A stretch of DNA of 64,000 bases. Origin: Streptomyces aureoverticillatus. GTDB taxonomy: Bacteria; Actinomycetota; Actinomycetes; Streptomycetales; Streptomycetaceae. A model generated the notes under the pieces. That model saw only the letters and a program-made list of their open reading frames with translations. It was not told the origin of the DNA and did not search any database. Of the stretch, positions 23,947-33,291 are shown in pieces; the stretch's first letter is position 1, and each line of letters starts with the position of its first letter. The stretch is from the NCBI RefSeq assembly GCF_014649395.1, contig NZ_BMSY01000012.1, positions 124,001-188,000 on the forward strand, given 5' to 3'. The translations under genes were made by a program, and so were the position numbers.

Positions 23947-24623
23947 CCGCGGGCCGCCCTCGTCCAGGGCGTGAGGAGTCGCTGTACGCCGAGCAGCAGC
24001 AGGTCGGCGAGGACGGCGATGATCACGCAGAGCACGGAGGCGGTGAGGACCTGGGCCTTGAAGTAGGTGTTCATGCCGGCGTAGATGAGGTTGCCGAGGC
24101 CGCCGAAGCCGACGATCGCGCCGACGGTGGCCAGCGAGACCGCCGAGACGGTGGCGATGCGCAGGCCCGCCATGGCGGCGGGCAGGGCGAGTGGCAGTTC
24201 GACGGTCAGGAGCAGCCGGATGGGGCCGTAGCCCATGCCGCGCGCGGCCTGCCGGGTCTCCTCGGGCACGGCGCGCAGCCCGGCGAGGATGTTCCGGACG
24301 AGCAGCGTCAGCGAGTACAGGACGAGGCCCGCGACGACCAGCGTGGACGACAGGCCGTACACCGGAAGCAGCAGCGAGAACATCGCGAGCGACGGGATCG
24401 TGTACAGGACCGTGGTGAGCGCGAGCACCGGTCCCGCGGCGAGGCCCCAGCGGCGGGCCAGGACGGCCAGCGGCAGGGCGATGACGAGCGCGATCAGGAC
24501 GGAGAGCGCCGTCAGCTCCAGGTGCTGCAGCACGGCGTCGACGAGGATCTCGCGGCGGGTGCTCAGATACTCGCCGCAGATCCACTCGTTGCGCGCGAGG
24601 CAGTCGTCCGGAGGCGCGGTCAC
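23943..24623 (-). CDS. betaine/choline-type ABC transporter permease (first)
   Basis: This 226-residue permease starts MTAPPDDCLARNEWICGEYL and has about five transmembrane helices with the coupling loop TRQAARGMGYGPIRLLLTVELPLALPAAM. It is the first gene of the permease/permease/binding-protein operon and is divergent from the LacI gene at 24767, with a 143-bp gap. Paralogous to the second permease, as is usual in OpuC/Osm systems. No ATPase is in this operon. Confidence 0.92.
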   Translation of the reverse strand: MTAPPDDCLARNEWICGEYLSTRREILVDAVLQHLELTALSVLIALVIALPLAVLARRWGLAAGPVLALTTVLYTIPSLAMFSLLLPVYGLSSTLVVAGLVLYSLTLLVRNILAGLRAVPEETRQAARGMGYGPIRLLLTVELPLALPAAMAGLRIATVSAVSLATVGAIVGFGGLGNLIYAGMNTYFKAQVLTASVLCVIIAVLADLLLLGVQRLLTPWTRAARG

Positions 24624-24740
24624 CTGTCCATTCCAGCGGGGCAGAGGGGGTACGGCACGTCTGGCTGGACCGTACGGGGCGGCGCCCTGGCGCGGCGCCC
24701 TGCGGCCGTCCTGTGATCCGCGGCGGAACGCAAAACGATA

Positions 24741-24759
24741 GCAAGAATTGCGCTAATCT
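24741..24759 (+). promoter_or_regulatory. LacI promoter with palindromic operator
   Basis: GCAA-GAA-TTGC (24741-24751) is a palindrome immediately before a -10-like TAATCT (24754-24759). The -10 lies seven bases before the LacI ATG at 24767, so the transcript may be leaderless. A LacI-family protein binding here would autoregulate. A related TTGCG/TCT/GCG pattern occurs at about 25869-25884, before the sugar operon. Confidence 0.45.
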
Positions 24760-24766
24760 TGCGTAC

Positions 24767-25777
24767 ATGACGCGACGACTTGCTCAGGTGGCCAAGAAGG
24801 TCGGGGTCAGCGAGGCCACGGTCAGCCGGGTGCTCAACAACAAGCCCGGCGTTTCGGAGGCCACCCGCCAGGCCGTGCTGTCCGCTCTCGACGTGCTCGG
24901 CTACGAGCGGCCGACGCAGCTGCGCGGGGAGCGCGCCCGGCTCGTGGGGCTCGTGCTGCCGGAGCTGCAGAACCCGATCTTCCCCGCGTTCGCCGAGGTC
25001 ATCGGCGGCACCCTCGCCCAGCAGGGCCTGACCCCGGTGCTGTGCACGCAGACCAAGGGCGGCGTCTCGGAGGCCGACTACGTGGAACTGCTGCTCCAGC
25101 AGCAGGTGTCGGGCGTGGTCTTCGCGGGCGGTCTGTACGCGCAGGCCGACGCACCGCACGACCACTACAAGCAGCTCGCGGCACGGAACATCCCGGTGGT
25201 CCTGGTGAACGCGGCGATCGAGCACCTCGGCTTCCCCGCGGTGTCGTGCGACGACGCCGTGGCCGTCGAGCAGGCCTGGCGCCACCTCGTCTCGCTCGGC
25301 CACGAACGCATCGGCCTGGTGCTCGGGCCCGCCGACCACATGCCCTCGCAGCGCAAGCTGGCCGCGGCCCGCGCCCTGACCGAGGCGGCGGGCGAGCGGC
25401 TCGGCGACGAGCGGGTGGCGCGGGCGATGTTCTCGCTCGAAGGCGGCCAGGCCGCGGCCACCCGGCTCCTCGAGTCCGGGGTCACGGGCATCGTCTGCGC
25501 CAGCGACCCGCTCGCACTCGGCGCGGTCCGCGCCGCCCGCAGGCGCGGCCTGGCCGTGCCGCGCGACGTGTCGGTGGTCGGCTACGACGACTCGGCGTTC
25601 ATGAACTGCACCGAGCCGCCGCTCACCACGGTCCGCCAGCCGATCGAGGCGATGGGCCGGGCCGCCGTCGAGATCCTCGCCCTGCAGATCGCCGGTGGCG
25701 CGGCGCCCTCCGAAGAGCTGCTCTTCGAGCCGGAGTTGGTGGTGCGGGGCTCGACGGCACAGGCGGCACGCGGCTGA
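24767..25777 (+). CDS. LacI-family transcriptional regulator of the sugar operon
   Basis: This 336-residue regulator has the LacI HTH at residues 1-50 (LAQVAKKVGVSEATVSRVLN, then hinge DVLGYERPTQLRG) and a periplasmic-binding-type effector domain with LVGLVLPELQNPIFPAF and GIVCASDPLALGAVRAARRRG. The C-terminal segment SVVGYDDSAFMNCTEPPLTT is characteristic. It lies directly upstream of, and on the same strand as, the sugar ABC/glycoside hydrolase operon and is its probable repressor, released by an oligosaccharide. ATG at 24767 is chosen because it places the HTH at the N-terminus; an upstream in-frame codon would add 18 residues. Confidence 0.92.
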   Translation: MTRRLAQVAKKVGVSEATVSRVLNNKPGVSEATRQAVLSALDVLGYERPTQLRGERARLVGLVLPELQNPIFPAFAEVIGGTLAQQGLTPVLCTQTKGGVSEADYVELLLQQQVSGVVFAGGLYAQADAPHDHYKQLAARNIPVVLVNAAIEHLGFPAVSCDDAVAVEQAWRHLVSLGHERIGLVLGPADHMPSQRKLAAARALTEAAGERLGDERVARAMFSLEGGQAAATRLLESGVTGIVCASDPLALGAVRAARRRGLAVPRDVSVVGYDDSAFMNCTEPPLTTVRQPIEAMGRAAVEILALQIAGGAAPSEELLFEPELVVRGSTAQAARG

Positions 25778-26015
25778 CCCCCGGCTCTCACCCGCTCCCT
25801 CGTCCTCACCCGTTCCCCCGCTCCGTCCTCTCCCCCCCCATCCGCCCACCACTCTCGCTGTCAAATATTTGCGAGTTCTGCGCGACATATTGCGGTCATG
25901 TGCTGGCGGTGCTTGAGTAAGCGCCGCCACACAGCGCTCCGCTGTGGGCTTCCCCCGCTCCTGCCCTGCCCCTGCCCGCTCACGGGTGGTGGCGCTGCCC
26001 AAAAGGGGTCCACCG
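25778..26015 (+). promoter_or_regulatory. leader region of the sugar operon
   Basis: This gap of 238 bases holds no gene I can support. It contains an AT-rich island (25860-25900) with an inverted repeat TGTC...GACA enclosing TTGCGAGTTCTGCGC, a plausible LacI site and promoter area. A perfect hairpin CACAGCG-CTC-CGCTGTG follows at 25930-25946, in what would be the 5' leader. AAGGGG before the ATG at 26016 is the ribosome-binding site. Confidence 0.4.
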
Positions 26016-27437
26016 ATGAGAAGCTCCGGGATACGCCGTCCCCGCGCCCGCCGCCGCACCACCGCGGCCGCCCTCGCCTCCGCGCTCGCCCTGACCGCGC
26101 TCGCCGCCTGCGGCACCAGCAGCAGTGCCGACGGCGGTGGCGACGGCAACGCCGCGGACGCCGCCGACGCGGGCTCCCCGCTGGACCCGAAGGCCAAGGT
26201 CACGCTGACGATCGACTGCATGCCGCCGGCCGCCGAGAAGGCCGAGCTCAAGCAGTGGAAGGAAGACGTCGCGGCGTTCAACGAGAAGTATCCGAACGTC
26301 ACGATCAAGGGCAAGCAGACCGACCCGTGCCTGGAGCCGCCTCGGTTCACGGCGATGCTCAAGGCCAAGTCCCAACCCGAAGTGTTCTACACGTACTTCA
26401 CCGATCTCCAGCAGGTGCTCGACAACGACGGCGCGGCCGACATCAGCGCGTACGTCAACGACAGGACCGTGCCCGCGCTCGGCGACATGGACCCCGACGT
26501 CCTCGACGTGATGAAGAAGGACGGCAAGCTGTACGGCCTGCCCTTCAGCAACTACACGATGGGGCTGCTGATCAACCGCCCGCTCTTCGAGAAGGCGGGG
26601 CTCGACCCCGACAAGCCGCCCACGACCTGGGCACAGGTGCGCGCGGCGGCGAAGAAGATCTCGGCGCTCGGCGACGGTGTCGCCGGATTCGGCGAGTACA
26701 GCGCGGGCAACAACGGCGGCTGGCACTTCACCGCCACCACCTACGGCCTCGGCGGCAGCATCGTCAACGAGGACGGCACGAAGGCCGACTTCAACAACGC
26801 CACCGGCAAGCGGATCCTCGACAACCTCAAGGCCATGCGCTGGGACGACGACAGCATGGGCAAGACACAGCTGCTGAAGTGGGGCGACCTGCAGAAGCAG
26901 ATGGCGTCCGGCAAGCTCGGCATGTTCATCGCGGCGCCCGACGACATCACGTACATGGTGCAGAACCTCGGCGCCAAGTACGCCGACTACGGCATGGCGC
27001 CCATCCCCGGGCGGAAGGCCACGCTGTTCGGCGGCAACGACTACATGATCAAGAAGGGCATCTCGTCCGACAAGGTCAAGGCCGCCGTCGCCTGGATCAA
27101 CTTCAAGTTCCTCACCCCCGGCAAGGGCCAGTTCGACTGGGCCCGCACCAAGGCGGACGGCCTGCCCGTCGGCCTGCCGCAGCCCAACTTCTGGACCGGC
27201 GCGACGAAGACGGCCGACGACAAGGCCCGCGCCGCCAGCTCCACCATGCCCGTCGCGAACTTCAGGGCCTTCACCGACCACCCCGTCCAGGGCAGGCCCG
27301 AACCGCCCAAGGCGCAGGAGATCTACAAGGTGCTCGACACGGCCATGTCGGCCGTCCTCACCAACGAGGACGCCGACACCGGCAAGCTGCTCGACACCGC
27401 GGAGCGGCAGGTCGATCAGATCCTGGCGAACCAGTAA
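26016..27437 (+). CDS. sugar ABC transporter substrate-binding lipoprotein
   Basis: This 473-residue family 1 binding protein starts with a long Arg-rich signal peptide ending ALALTALAACGT, with lipidated Cys near residue 32. The mature part has LKQWKEDVAAFNEKYPNVTI, KKDGKLYGLPFSNYTMGLLI and GGNDYMIKKGISSDKVKAA, typical of oligosaccharide-binding proteins of the MalE/CUT1 group. It is the first structural gene of the operon behind the LacI regulator. Likely ligands are the glucan oligosaccharides produced by the secreted GH87-like enzyme encoded last in the operon; this is inference from context. Confidence 0.92.
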   Translation: MRSSGIRRPRARRRTTAAALASALALTALAACGTSSSADGGGDGNAADAADAGSPLDPKAKVTLTIDCMPPAAEKAELKQWKEDVAAFNEKYPNVTIKGKQTDPCLEPPRFTAMLKAKSQPEVFYTYFTDLQQVLDNDGAADISAYVNDRTVPALGDMDPDVLDVMKKDGKLYGLPFSNYTMGLLINRPLFEKAGLDPDKPPTTWAQVRAAAKKISALGDGVAGFGEYSAGNNGGWHFTATTYGLGGSIVNEDGTKADFNNATGKRILDNLKAMRWDDDSMGKTQLLKWGDLQKQMASGKLGMFIAAPDDITYMVQNLGAKYADYGMAPIPGRKATLFGGNDYMIKKGISSDKVKAAVAWINFKFLTPGKGQFDWARTKADGLPVGLPQPNFWTGATKTADDKARAASSTMPVANFRAFTDHPVQGRPEPPKAQEIYKVLDTAMSAVLTNEDADTGKLLDTAERQVDQILANQ

Positions 27438-27448
27438 GGGGGCACACC

Positions 27449-28417
27449 GTGTCGGCCCCCACCCCGGTCCCCACCCTGTCGAAGCGGCAGGCGCCGCCGC
27501 CCGCACCGGACTCCCGCGCCGGGCGGGCGGGCCGGGAAAGCACGGCGTTCCGTCAGGCGCTCAGGCGCAACCTCACCGCCCACGGCTTCCTCGTCGGCGC
27601 CGTGCTGTGCTTCTCGTTCTTCTCCTGGTACCCGATGGTCAGGGAATTCTTCCTGGCGTTCGAGAAGCGCGAGGACGGCCGGACCGTCGGGGCGGGCTGG
27701 TCCAACTTCACGTACATCTTCAACGACCCGGCCTTCTGGCAGGCGTGGCGCAACACCCTGCTGTTCACCGGGCTCGCGCTGCTCCTCGGCTTCGTGGTGC
27801 CGTTCGTGGTCGCCCTGGTGCTCAATGAATTCCGGCACGGCCGGGGCTACTTGCGGCTGCTCGTCTATCTGCCGGTGATGCTGCCGCCGGTCGCGTCGGT
27901 GCTGCTCTTCAAGTACTTCTACGACCCCGGTCATGGCCTGTTCAACCGGATGCTCGGCGCGGTCGGCCTGCCGGAGCAGCAGTGGCTGCAGTCCACCGAC
28001 ACGGCGATGCTCTCCGTGGTGATCGCCGCGACCTGGATGAACATGGGCGGCGCGACCCTGATCTATCTGGCCGCGCTCCAGGGCATTCCGGGCGAGCTGT
28101 ACGAGGCCGCCGAGCTGGACGGGGCGGGGATCCTCCGCAAGATCTGGCACGTCACGATCCCGCAGACCCGGCTGGTCCTGTCGCTGATGCTGCTCATGCA
28201 GATCATCGCGACGATGCAGGTCTTCGTGGAGCCGTTCCTGCTGACCGGCGGCGCCGGCCCGGAGGGCGCGACCCTGACCGTCGTGCAGCTCATCTACCAG
28301 TACGCCTTCACCTTCAACAACTACGGCAGCGCGGCCGCGCTCGGTCTGGTGCTGCTCGTCCTGCTGGCCGTGTTCTCGGCGGCGTACGTCCGTCTGAGCC
28401 GCGCGGGCGAGGAGTGA
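27449..28417 (+). CDS. sugar ABC transporter permease (MalF-type)
   Basis: This 322-residue CUT1 permease has a Pro-rich cytoplasmic N-terminus (1-45), a first helix LVGAVLCFSFFSWYPMV and about six helices in all. The coupling loop is YEAAELDGAGILRKIWHVTIPQT. The start is GTG at 27449, preceded by AAGGGGG and 11 bp after the binding-protein stop; no ATG is in a suitable place. It pairs with the next permease. No ATPase is encoded in the operon. Confidence 0.92.
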   Translation: MSAPTPVPTLSKRQAPPPAPDSRAGRAGRESTAFRQALRRNLTAHGFLVGAVLCFSFFSWYPMVREFFLAFEKREDGRTVGAGWSNFTYIFNDPAFWQAWRNTLLFTGLALLLGFVVPFVVALVLNEFRHGRGYLRLLVYLPVMLPPVASVLLFKYFYDPGHGLFNRMLGAVGLPEQQWLQSTDTAMLSVVIAATWMNMGGATLIYLAALQGIPGELYEAAELDGAGILRKIWHVTIPQTRLVLSLMLLMQIIATMQVFVEPFLLTGGAGPEGATLTVVQLIYQYAFTFNNYGSAAALGLVLLVLLAVFSAAYVRLSRAGEE

Positions 28418-28428
28418 GGGAGCCCCCG

Positions 28429-29304
28429 ATGACGACACGCACACTGATCTCCCCCGCCCACCTCGCCCGCCCGCGCGGCAGGTTCCTCTACTGGAGCGCC
28501 TTCGTCCTGGTCCTGGTGGTCTTCACGCTGGTCTTCATCGGACCGCTCTACTGGATGGTCACCAGCGGCCTCAAGTCACCGCAGGAGTTCGCGCGGACGC
28601 CACCCACCCTGGTCCCCGAGAACGCCCACCCCGGCAACTACGCGGACGCCTGGGGGGTGATGGACCTGGCGAAGCTGCTCGGCAACACGCTGTACTACGC
28701 GCTCGGGGCGCTCGCCTTCCAGCTCGTGTTCGACGTGGCGGCCGCCTACTCGCTGTCGAAGCTGCGGCCGGTGCTCGGCAACGTGATCCTCGGCGCGATG
28801 CTGGTGACCCTGATGATCCCGGCGACCGTCCTCGTCGTACCGCAGTATCTGACCGTCCTCGACGTGCCGATCGTCGAGCGGAACCTAATCAACTCACCCT
28901 GGGTGATCTGGCTTCCGTCGGTCACCAACGCGTTCAACATCTTCCTGCTCAAGCGGTTCTTCGACTCGATCCCGCGCGAGCTGCTCGACGCGGCCGCCAT
29001 CGACGGGGCCTCGCCGCTGCGTACGCTGCGCTCGGTGGTCCTGCCGATCTCGCGGCCGATCCTCGGCGTTGTCTCCATCTTCGCGGTGGTCGGGGTCTGG
29101 AAGGACTTCCTCTGGCCCATGCTCACCCTGCCCGACCCCGGCAAGCAGACGATCAACGTCGGGATCTACTCACTCGCCGCCAGCGTCACCGAGAACTGGC
29201 TGCTCGCGGCCCTCGTCATCGCCTCCCTGCCGACCCTTGTGATCTTCCTGGTGTTCCAGCGTCACATCATGAGCGGCCTGACCGCCGGCAGCCTCAAGGG
29301 CTGA
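28429..29304 (+). CDS. sugar ABC transporter permease (MalG-type)
   Basis: This 291-residue CUT1 permease has about six helices (FVLVLVVFTLVFIGPLYWMV first) and the coupling loop LLDAAAIDGASPLRTLRSVVLPI. It ends with MSGLTAGSLKG, the C-terminus typical of MalG-type proteins. It is 11 bp behind the first permease. In Streptomyces such transporters usually share the multitasking ATPase MsiK encoded elsewhere, which would explain the missing ATPase. Confidence 0.93.
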   Translation: MTTRTLISPAHLARPRGRFLYWSAFVLVLVVFTLVFIGPLYWMVTSGLKSPQEFARTPPTLVPENAHPGNYADAWGVMDLAKLLGNTLYYALGALAFQLVFDVAAAYSLSKLRPVLGNVILGAMLVTLMIPATVLVVPQYLTVLDVPIVERNLINSPWVIWLPSVTNAFNIFLLKRFFDSIPRELLDAAAIDGASPLRTLRSVVLPISRPILGVVSIFAVVGVWKDFLWPMLTLPDPGKQTINVGIYSLAASVTENWLLAALVIASLPTLVIFLVFQRHIMSGLTAGSLKG

Positions 29305-29384
29305 TCCGGCGGGCCGCCGGCCCCGCACGACCGAGCCCCGCCCCGGCCGGCGGCGGGGTCCCCCTGCCCGAAAGGACCGTCACC

Positions 29385-30998
29385 GTGGCAGCCACGCACC
29401 CGACCTCCCCCGACTCCGACTGGTGGCGCTCCGCCGTCATCTACCAGGTGTACGTACGCAGCTTCGCGGACGGCGACGGCGACGGCACCGGAGACCTGGC
29501 GGGGGTGCGCGCCAAGCTGCCGTACCTGGCCGAACTCGGCGTGGACGCCCTGTGGTTCAACCCCTGGTACCTGTCGCCGATGGTGGACGGCGGCTACGAC
29601 GTGGCCGACTACCGGGTGATCGACCCGGCCTTCGGCACGGTCGCCGAGGCCGAGAAGCTCATCGCCGAGGCACGGGCACTCGGCATCCGCACCATCGTCG
29701 ACATCGTGCCGAACCACGTGTCCGACCAGCACGTCTGGTTCCGGGCCGCGCTCGCCGCGGGCCCCGGCAGCCCCGAGCGCGAGCTGTTCCACTTCCGCCC
29801 GGGCCGCGGCGCGCACGGTGAGCTGCCGCCCAACGACTGGCCCTCGCAGTTCGCCGCGACCGCCTCGACCTGGACGCGGGTGGCGGACGGCGAGTGGTAT
29901 CTGCATCTGTTCGCGCCCGAGCAGCCCGACCTCAACTGGGCGCACCCGGCGGTCCGTCAGGAGCACGAGGACGTGCTGCGCTTCTGGCTGGAGCGGGGGG
30001 TCGCGGGCGTACGGATCGACTCCGCGGCGCTGCCCGCCAAGGATCCCGCGCTGCCCGACTTCGTCGAGGGCCGCGACCCGCACCCGTTCCTGGACCGCGA
30101 CGAGCTGCACGACATCTACCGCTCCTGGCGTGCCGTCGCCGACGAGTACGGCGCGATCTTCGTGGGCGAGGTGTGGCTGCCGGACTCCGAGCGCTTCGCC
30201 CGCTATCTGCGCCCCGACGAGCTGCACACCGCGTTCAACCTGTCCTTCCTGAGCTGCCCCTGGGACGCGGCACGGCTGCGGAGGTCCATCGAGGAGACCC
30301 TCGCCGAGCACGCCCCGGTCGGCGCGCCCGCGACCTGGGTGCTGTGCAACCACGACGTGACGCGCACGGTCACCCGCTACGGCCGCGCGGACACCGGCTT
30401 CGACTTCGCCACGAAGGCCTTCGGCACGCCCACCGACCTGGCGCTCGGCACCCGCAGGGCGCGGGCCGCGGCGCTGCTCTCGCTCGCGCTGCCCGGTTCG
30501 GTGTACGTCTACCAGGGCGAGGAGCTGGGCCTGCCGGAGTACGAGGTGCCGGTGGACCGGATCCAGGACCCGATGCACTTCCGCTCCGGCGGCAGCGATC
30601 CGGGGCGTGACGGGTGCCGCGTTCCGCTGCCGTGGACGGCGGACGCGCCGCACGCGGGCTTCGGTTCCGTTGTGGAGCCGTGGCTTCCGCAGCCCGCCGG
30701 CTGGTCCTCGTACGCGGCCGACCGGCAGTCCGCCGACCCGTCGTCGATGCTCGCCCTGTACCGCGCGGCGCTGCGCGTCCGGCGCACCGTGCCCGGCTTC
30801 GGGGACGGCCCGCTGACCTGGCTTCCGGCGCCGGACGGGGTGTTGTCGTTCGCCCGCGCCGACGGTCTGGTCTGCGCGGTCAACCTGGCCGCCGCGCCCT
30901 GCGCGCCGCCCAGCCACACGAGCCTCCTGCTGGCCAGCGGTCCCCTGGACGACGAGGGGCGGCTGCCGCAGGACACGGCGGTCTGGCTGCGGGTCTGA
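29385..30998 (+). CDS. GH13 alpha-glucosidase, cytoplasmic
   Basis: This 537-residue alpha-amylase-superfamily enzyme has region I DIVPNHV, region II GVRIDSA with nucleophile Asp212, region III FVGEVW with acid/base Glu262 and region IV CNHDVT with Asp324. The length, start (WWRSAVIYQVYVRSFADGDGDG) and the absence of a signal peptide fit intracellular oligo-1,6-glucosidase/alpha-glucosidase-type enzymes. It would hydrolyse imported oligosaccharides to glucose. The start is GTG at 29385 behind GAAAGGA. Linkage specificity (alpha-1,3, 1,4 or 1,6) cannot be fixed from sequence reading; the operon context favours alpha-1,3 (nigero-oligosaccharides). Confidence 0.92.
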   Translation: MAATHPTSPDSDWWRSAVIYQVYVRSFADGDGDGTGDLAGVRAKLPYLAELGVDALWFNPWYLSPMVDGGYDVADYRVIDPAFGTVAEAEKLIAEARALGIRTIVDIVPNHVSDQHVWFRAALAAGPGSPERELFHFRPGRGAHGELPPNDWPSQFAATASTWTRVADGEWYLHLFAPEQPDLNWAHPAVRQEHEDVLRFWLERGVAGVRIDSAALPAKDPALPDFVEGRDPHPFLDRDELHDIYRSWRAVADEYGAIFVGEVWLPDSERFARYLRPDELHTAFNLSFLSCPWDAARLRRSIEETLAEHAPVGAPATWVLCNHDVTRTVTRYGRADTGFDFATKAFGTPTDLALGTRRARAAALLSLALPGSVYVYQGEELGLPEYEVPVDRIQDPMHFRSGGSDPGRDGCRVPLPWTADAPHAGFGSVVEPWLPQPAGWSSYAADRQSADPSSMLALYRAALRVRRTVPGFGDGPLTWLPAPDGVLSFARADGLVCAVNLAAAPCAPPSHTSLLLASGPLDDEGRLPQDTAVWLRV

Positions 30999-31046
30999 CC
31001 CGTGGCGGGGCCGCCGCCCCCCACCCCCACTGGAGAGAGGTATGTC

Positions 31047-33269
31047 ATGCGCACCTCATGTTCGCCGTTACGGCGCGGTCGAAGAGCGGTACCACTCGGC
31101 GCGGCGCTCGGCCTCGCGGCGGGTCTGCTGACCGCGCTCGCACCGGCCGCGCAGGCCGCGGACGACGCGTCCCGTGCGCGGGCCGCGGCCGCGGCCGCGG
31201 GCGCCACCGTGCCCTTCACCTCCGTCGAGGCGGAGAGCGCCACGTCCAACGGCACGCGGATCGGGCCCGACTACACCCAGGGCACGGTGGCCTCCGAGTC
31301 CTCGGGCCGGCAGGCGGTCCGCCTCGCCGCGGGCCAGCACGTCGAGTTCACCCTGCCCAAGGCGGCCAACGCGGTGAACGTCGCGTACAGCGTGCCGGAC
31401 GGCCAGTCGGGCTCCCTCGCCGTGTACGTCAACGGGGTGCGGCTCGACAAGTCGCTCGCCGTGACGTCGAAGTACAGCTATGTCGACACGCCCTGGATCC
31501 AGGGGTCCAAGACGCACCACCTCCTGGACAACGCCCGGCTGCTGTTCGGCCGGGACGCGGGGGCCGGGGACAAGGTCCGTCTTGAGGCCACCGGCGCCCA
31601 AGTGACCGTCGACGTCGCCGACTTCGAGCAGGTCGCGGCCGCGGGCACGAAGCCCTCGGGGGCGGTGTCGGTGACCGCCAAGGGCGCCGACCCCTCCGGT
31701 CAGGGCGACTCCACGCAGGCCTTCCGCGAGGCCATCGCCGCCGCGAGGGGCGGCACGGTGTGGGTGCCGCCGGGCGAGTTCAAGCTCACCCAGTCCCTCA
31801 ACAACGTCGACGGCGTACAGATCAAGGGCGCGGGCCACTGGCACTCGGTCGTCCGCTCCTCGCGCTTCATCGACCAGTCGAGCGCGCCCACCGGCAAGGT
31901 GGGTCTGCACGACTTCGCGGTGATCGGCGAGGTCACCGAGCGCGTCGACAGCAACCCGGACAACTTCGTGAACGGGTCGCTCGGCCCGAACTCGGCCGTG
32001 TCCGGGATGTGGCTGCAGCATCTCAAGGTCGGCATGTGGCTGATGGGCAACAACGACAACCTGGTCGTCGAGAACAACCGGTTCCTCGACATGACGGCCG
32101 ACGGGCTCAACCTCAACGGCACCGCGCGCGGGGTGCAGGTGCGCGACAACTTCCTGCGCAACACGGGTGACGACGCGCTCGCGATGTGGTCCCTGAACAC
32201 CACGAACAGCGACTCGGCGTTCATCGCCAACACGATCTCGCAGCCCAACCTGGCCAACGGCATCGCGATCTACGGCGGCCGGGACATCACCGTCAAGGAC
32301 AACCTGATCCTCGACACCAATGCCCTCGGCAGCGGCATGGCGATCTCCAACCAGAAGTTCCTCGACCCGTTCTTCCCGCTCGCCGGCACGATCACGGTGT
32401 CCGGCAACACGCTGGTGCGCACGGGCGCGATGAACCCCAACTGGAACCATCCGATGGGCGCGCTGCGCGTGGACGCGTACGACAGCGCGATCGAGGCGAC
32501 CGTCAACATCACCGACACCACGATCACGGACAGCCCGTGGAGCGCGTACGAGTTCGTCTCCGGCGGCGGCACGGGCAAGGCGGTGCGCAATGTGACCGTC
32601 GACGGGTCGACGGTGGACGAGGTCGGCACGGTCGTGGTGCAGGCGGAGACGCCGGGCGCCGTGCGGATGGCCGACGTCAAGGCCACGTCGGTGGGCGCGG
32701 CGGGCATCTACAACTGCCCCTACCCGTCCGGCTCGGGCACCTTCACCGTCACCGACGGCGGCGGCAACTCCGGCTGGGACAGCGTCTGGGAGGACTGCTC
32801 GACCTGGCCGAGGCCGGGCGGCGGCAACCCCGACCCGGACCCGAAGCGCAACCTCGCCAAGGGCCGCCCCGCCACCGCGACCGGCTCCGCCGACGTCTAC
32901 ACCCCCGGCAAGGCGGTCGACGGAGACGCGGCGACGTACTGGGAGTCCGCCAACAACGCCTTCCCGCAGTCGATCACGGTCGACCTCGGCAAGGCGGAGC
33001 CGGTCCGCAGGCTCGTCCTGAAGCTGCCGCCGCCCGCCGTCTGGGAGGCCAGGACGCAGACCCTGTCCGTCCAGGGCAGCACCGACGGCTCCGGCTACAG
33101 CACGTTGGTCGCCTCCAAGGGCTACCGCTTCGACCCGGCGAGCGGCAACACGGTGACCGTCGACGTGCCCGCGTCGGCGCCGAACGTCCGGCATCTGCGC
33201 CTGCACGTCACCGCCAACACGGGGTGGCCGGCGGCGCAGTTCAGCGAGGTGGAGGCCTACTTGAGCTGA
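31047..33269 (+). CDS. secreted GH87-like alpha-1,3-glucanase with CBM35-like and F5/8 domains
   Basis: This 740-residue protein has a cleavable signal peptide ending AAQA (about residue 37) and a CBM35-like beta-sandwich domain at about 55-195 (FTSVEAESATSNG). A right-handed beta-helix follows at about 205-590, and a C-terminal F5/8 (discoidin/CBM32-type) domain occupies 602-740 (NLAKGRPATATG, AVDGDAATYWES). In the helix, TADGLNLNG (Asp352) and NTGDDALAM (Asp375, Asp376) match the acidic clusters of GH87/GH49-type glucanases. It probably cleaves alpha-1,3-glucan or mycodextran outside the cell. ATG 31047 follows GAGAGG. It ends the operon, convergent with the regulator at 33292. Confidence 0.8.
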   Translation: MRTSCSPLRRGRRAVPLGAALGLAAGLLTALAPAAQAADDASRARAAAAAAGATVPFTSVEAESATSNGTRIGPDYTQGTVASESSGRQAVRLAAGQHVEFTLPKAANAVNVAYSVPDGQSGSLAVYVNGVRLDKSLAVTSKYSYVDTPWIQGSKTHHLLDNARLLFGRDAGAGDKVRLEATGAQVTVDVADFEQVAAAGTKPSGAVSVTAKGADPSGQGDSTQAFREAIAAARGGTVWVPPGEFKLTQSLNNVDGVQIKGAGHWHSVVRSSRFIDQSSAPTGKVGLHDFAVIGEVTERVDSNPDNFVNGSLGPNSAVSGMWLQHLKVGMWLMGNNDNLVVENNRFLDMTADGLNLNGTARGVQVRDNFLRNTGDDALAMWSLNTTNSDSAFIANTISQPNLANGIAIYGGRDITVKDNLILDTNALGSGMAISNQKFLDPFFPLAGTITVSGNTLVRTGAMNPNWNHPMGALRVDAYDSAIEATVNITDTTITDSPWSAYEFVSGGGTGKAVRNVTVDGSTVDEVGTVVVQAETPGAVRMADVKATSVGAAGIYNCPYPSGSGTFTVTDGGGNSGWDSVWEDCSTWPRPGGGNPDPDPKRNLAKGRPATATGSADVYTPGKAVDGDAATYWESANNAFPQSITVDLGKAEPVRRLVLKLPPPAVWEARTQTLSVQGSTDGSGYSTLVASKGYRFDPASGNTVTVDVPASAPNVRHLRLHVTANTGWPAAQFSEVEAYLS

Positions 33270-33291
33270 TCCGCTCGGGTGCGCGGCGCCC

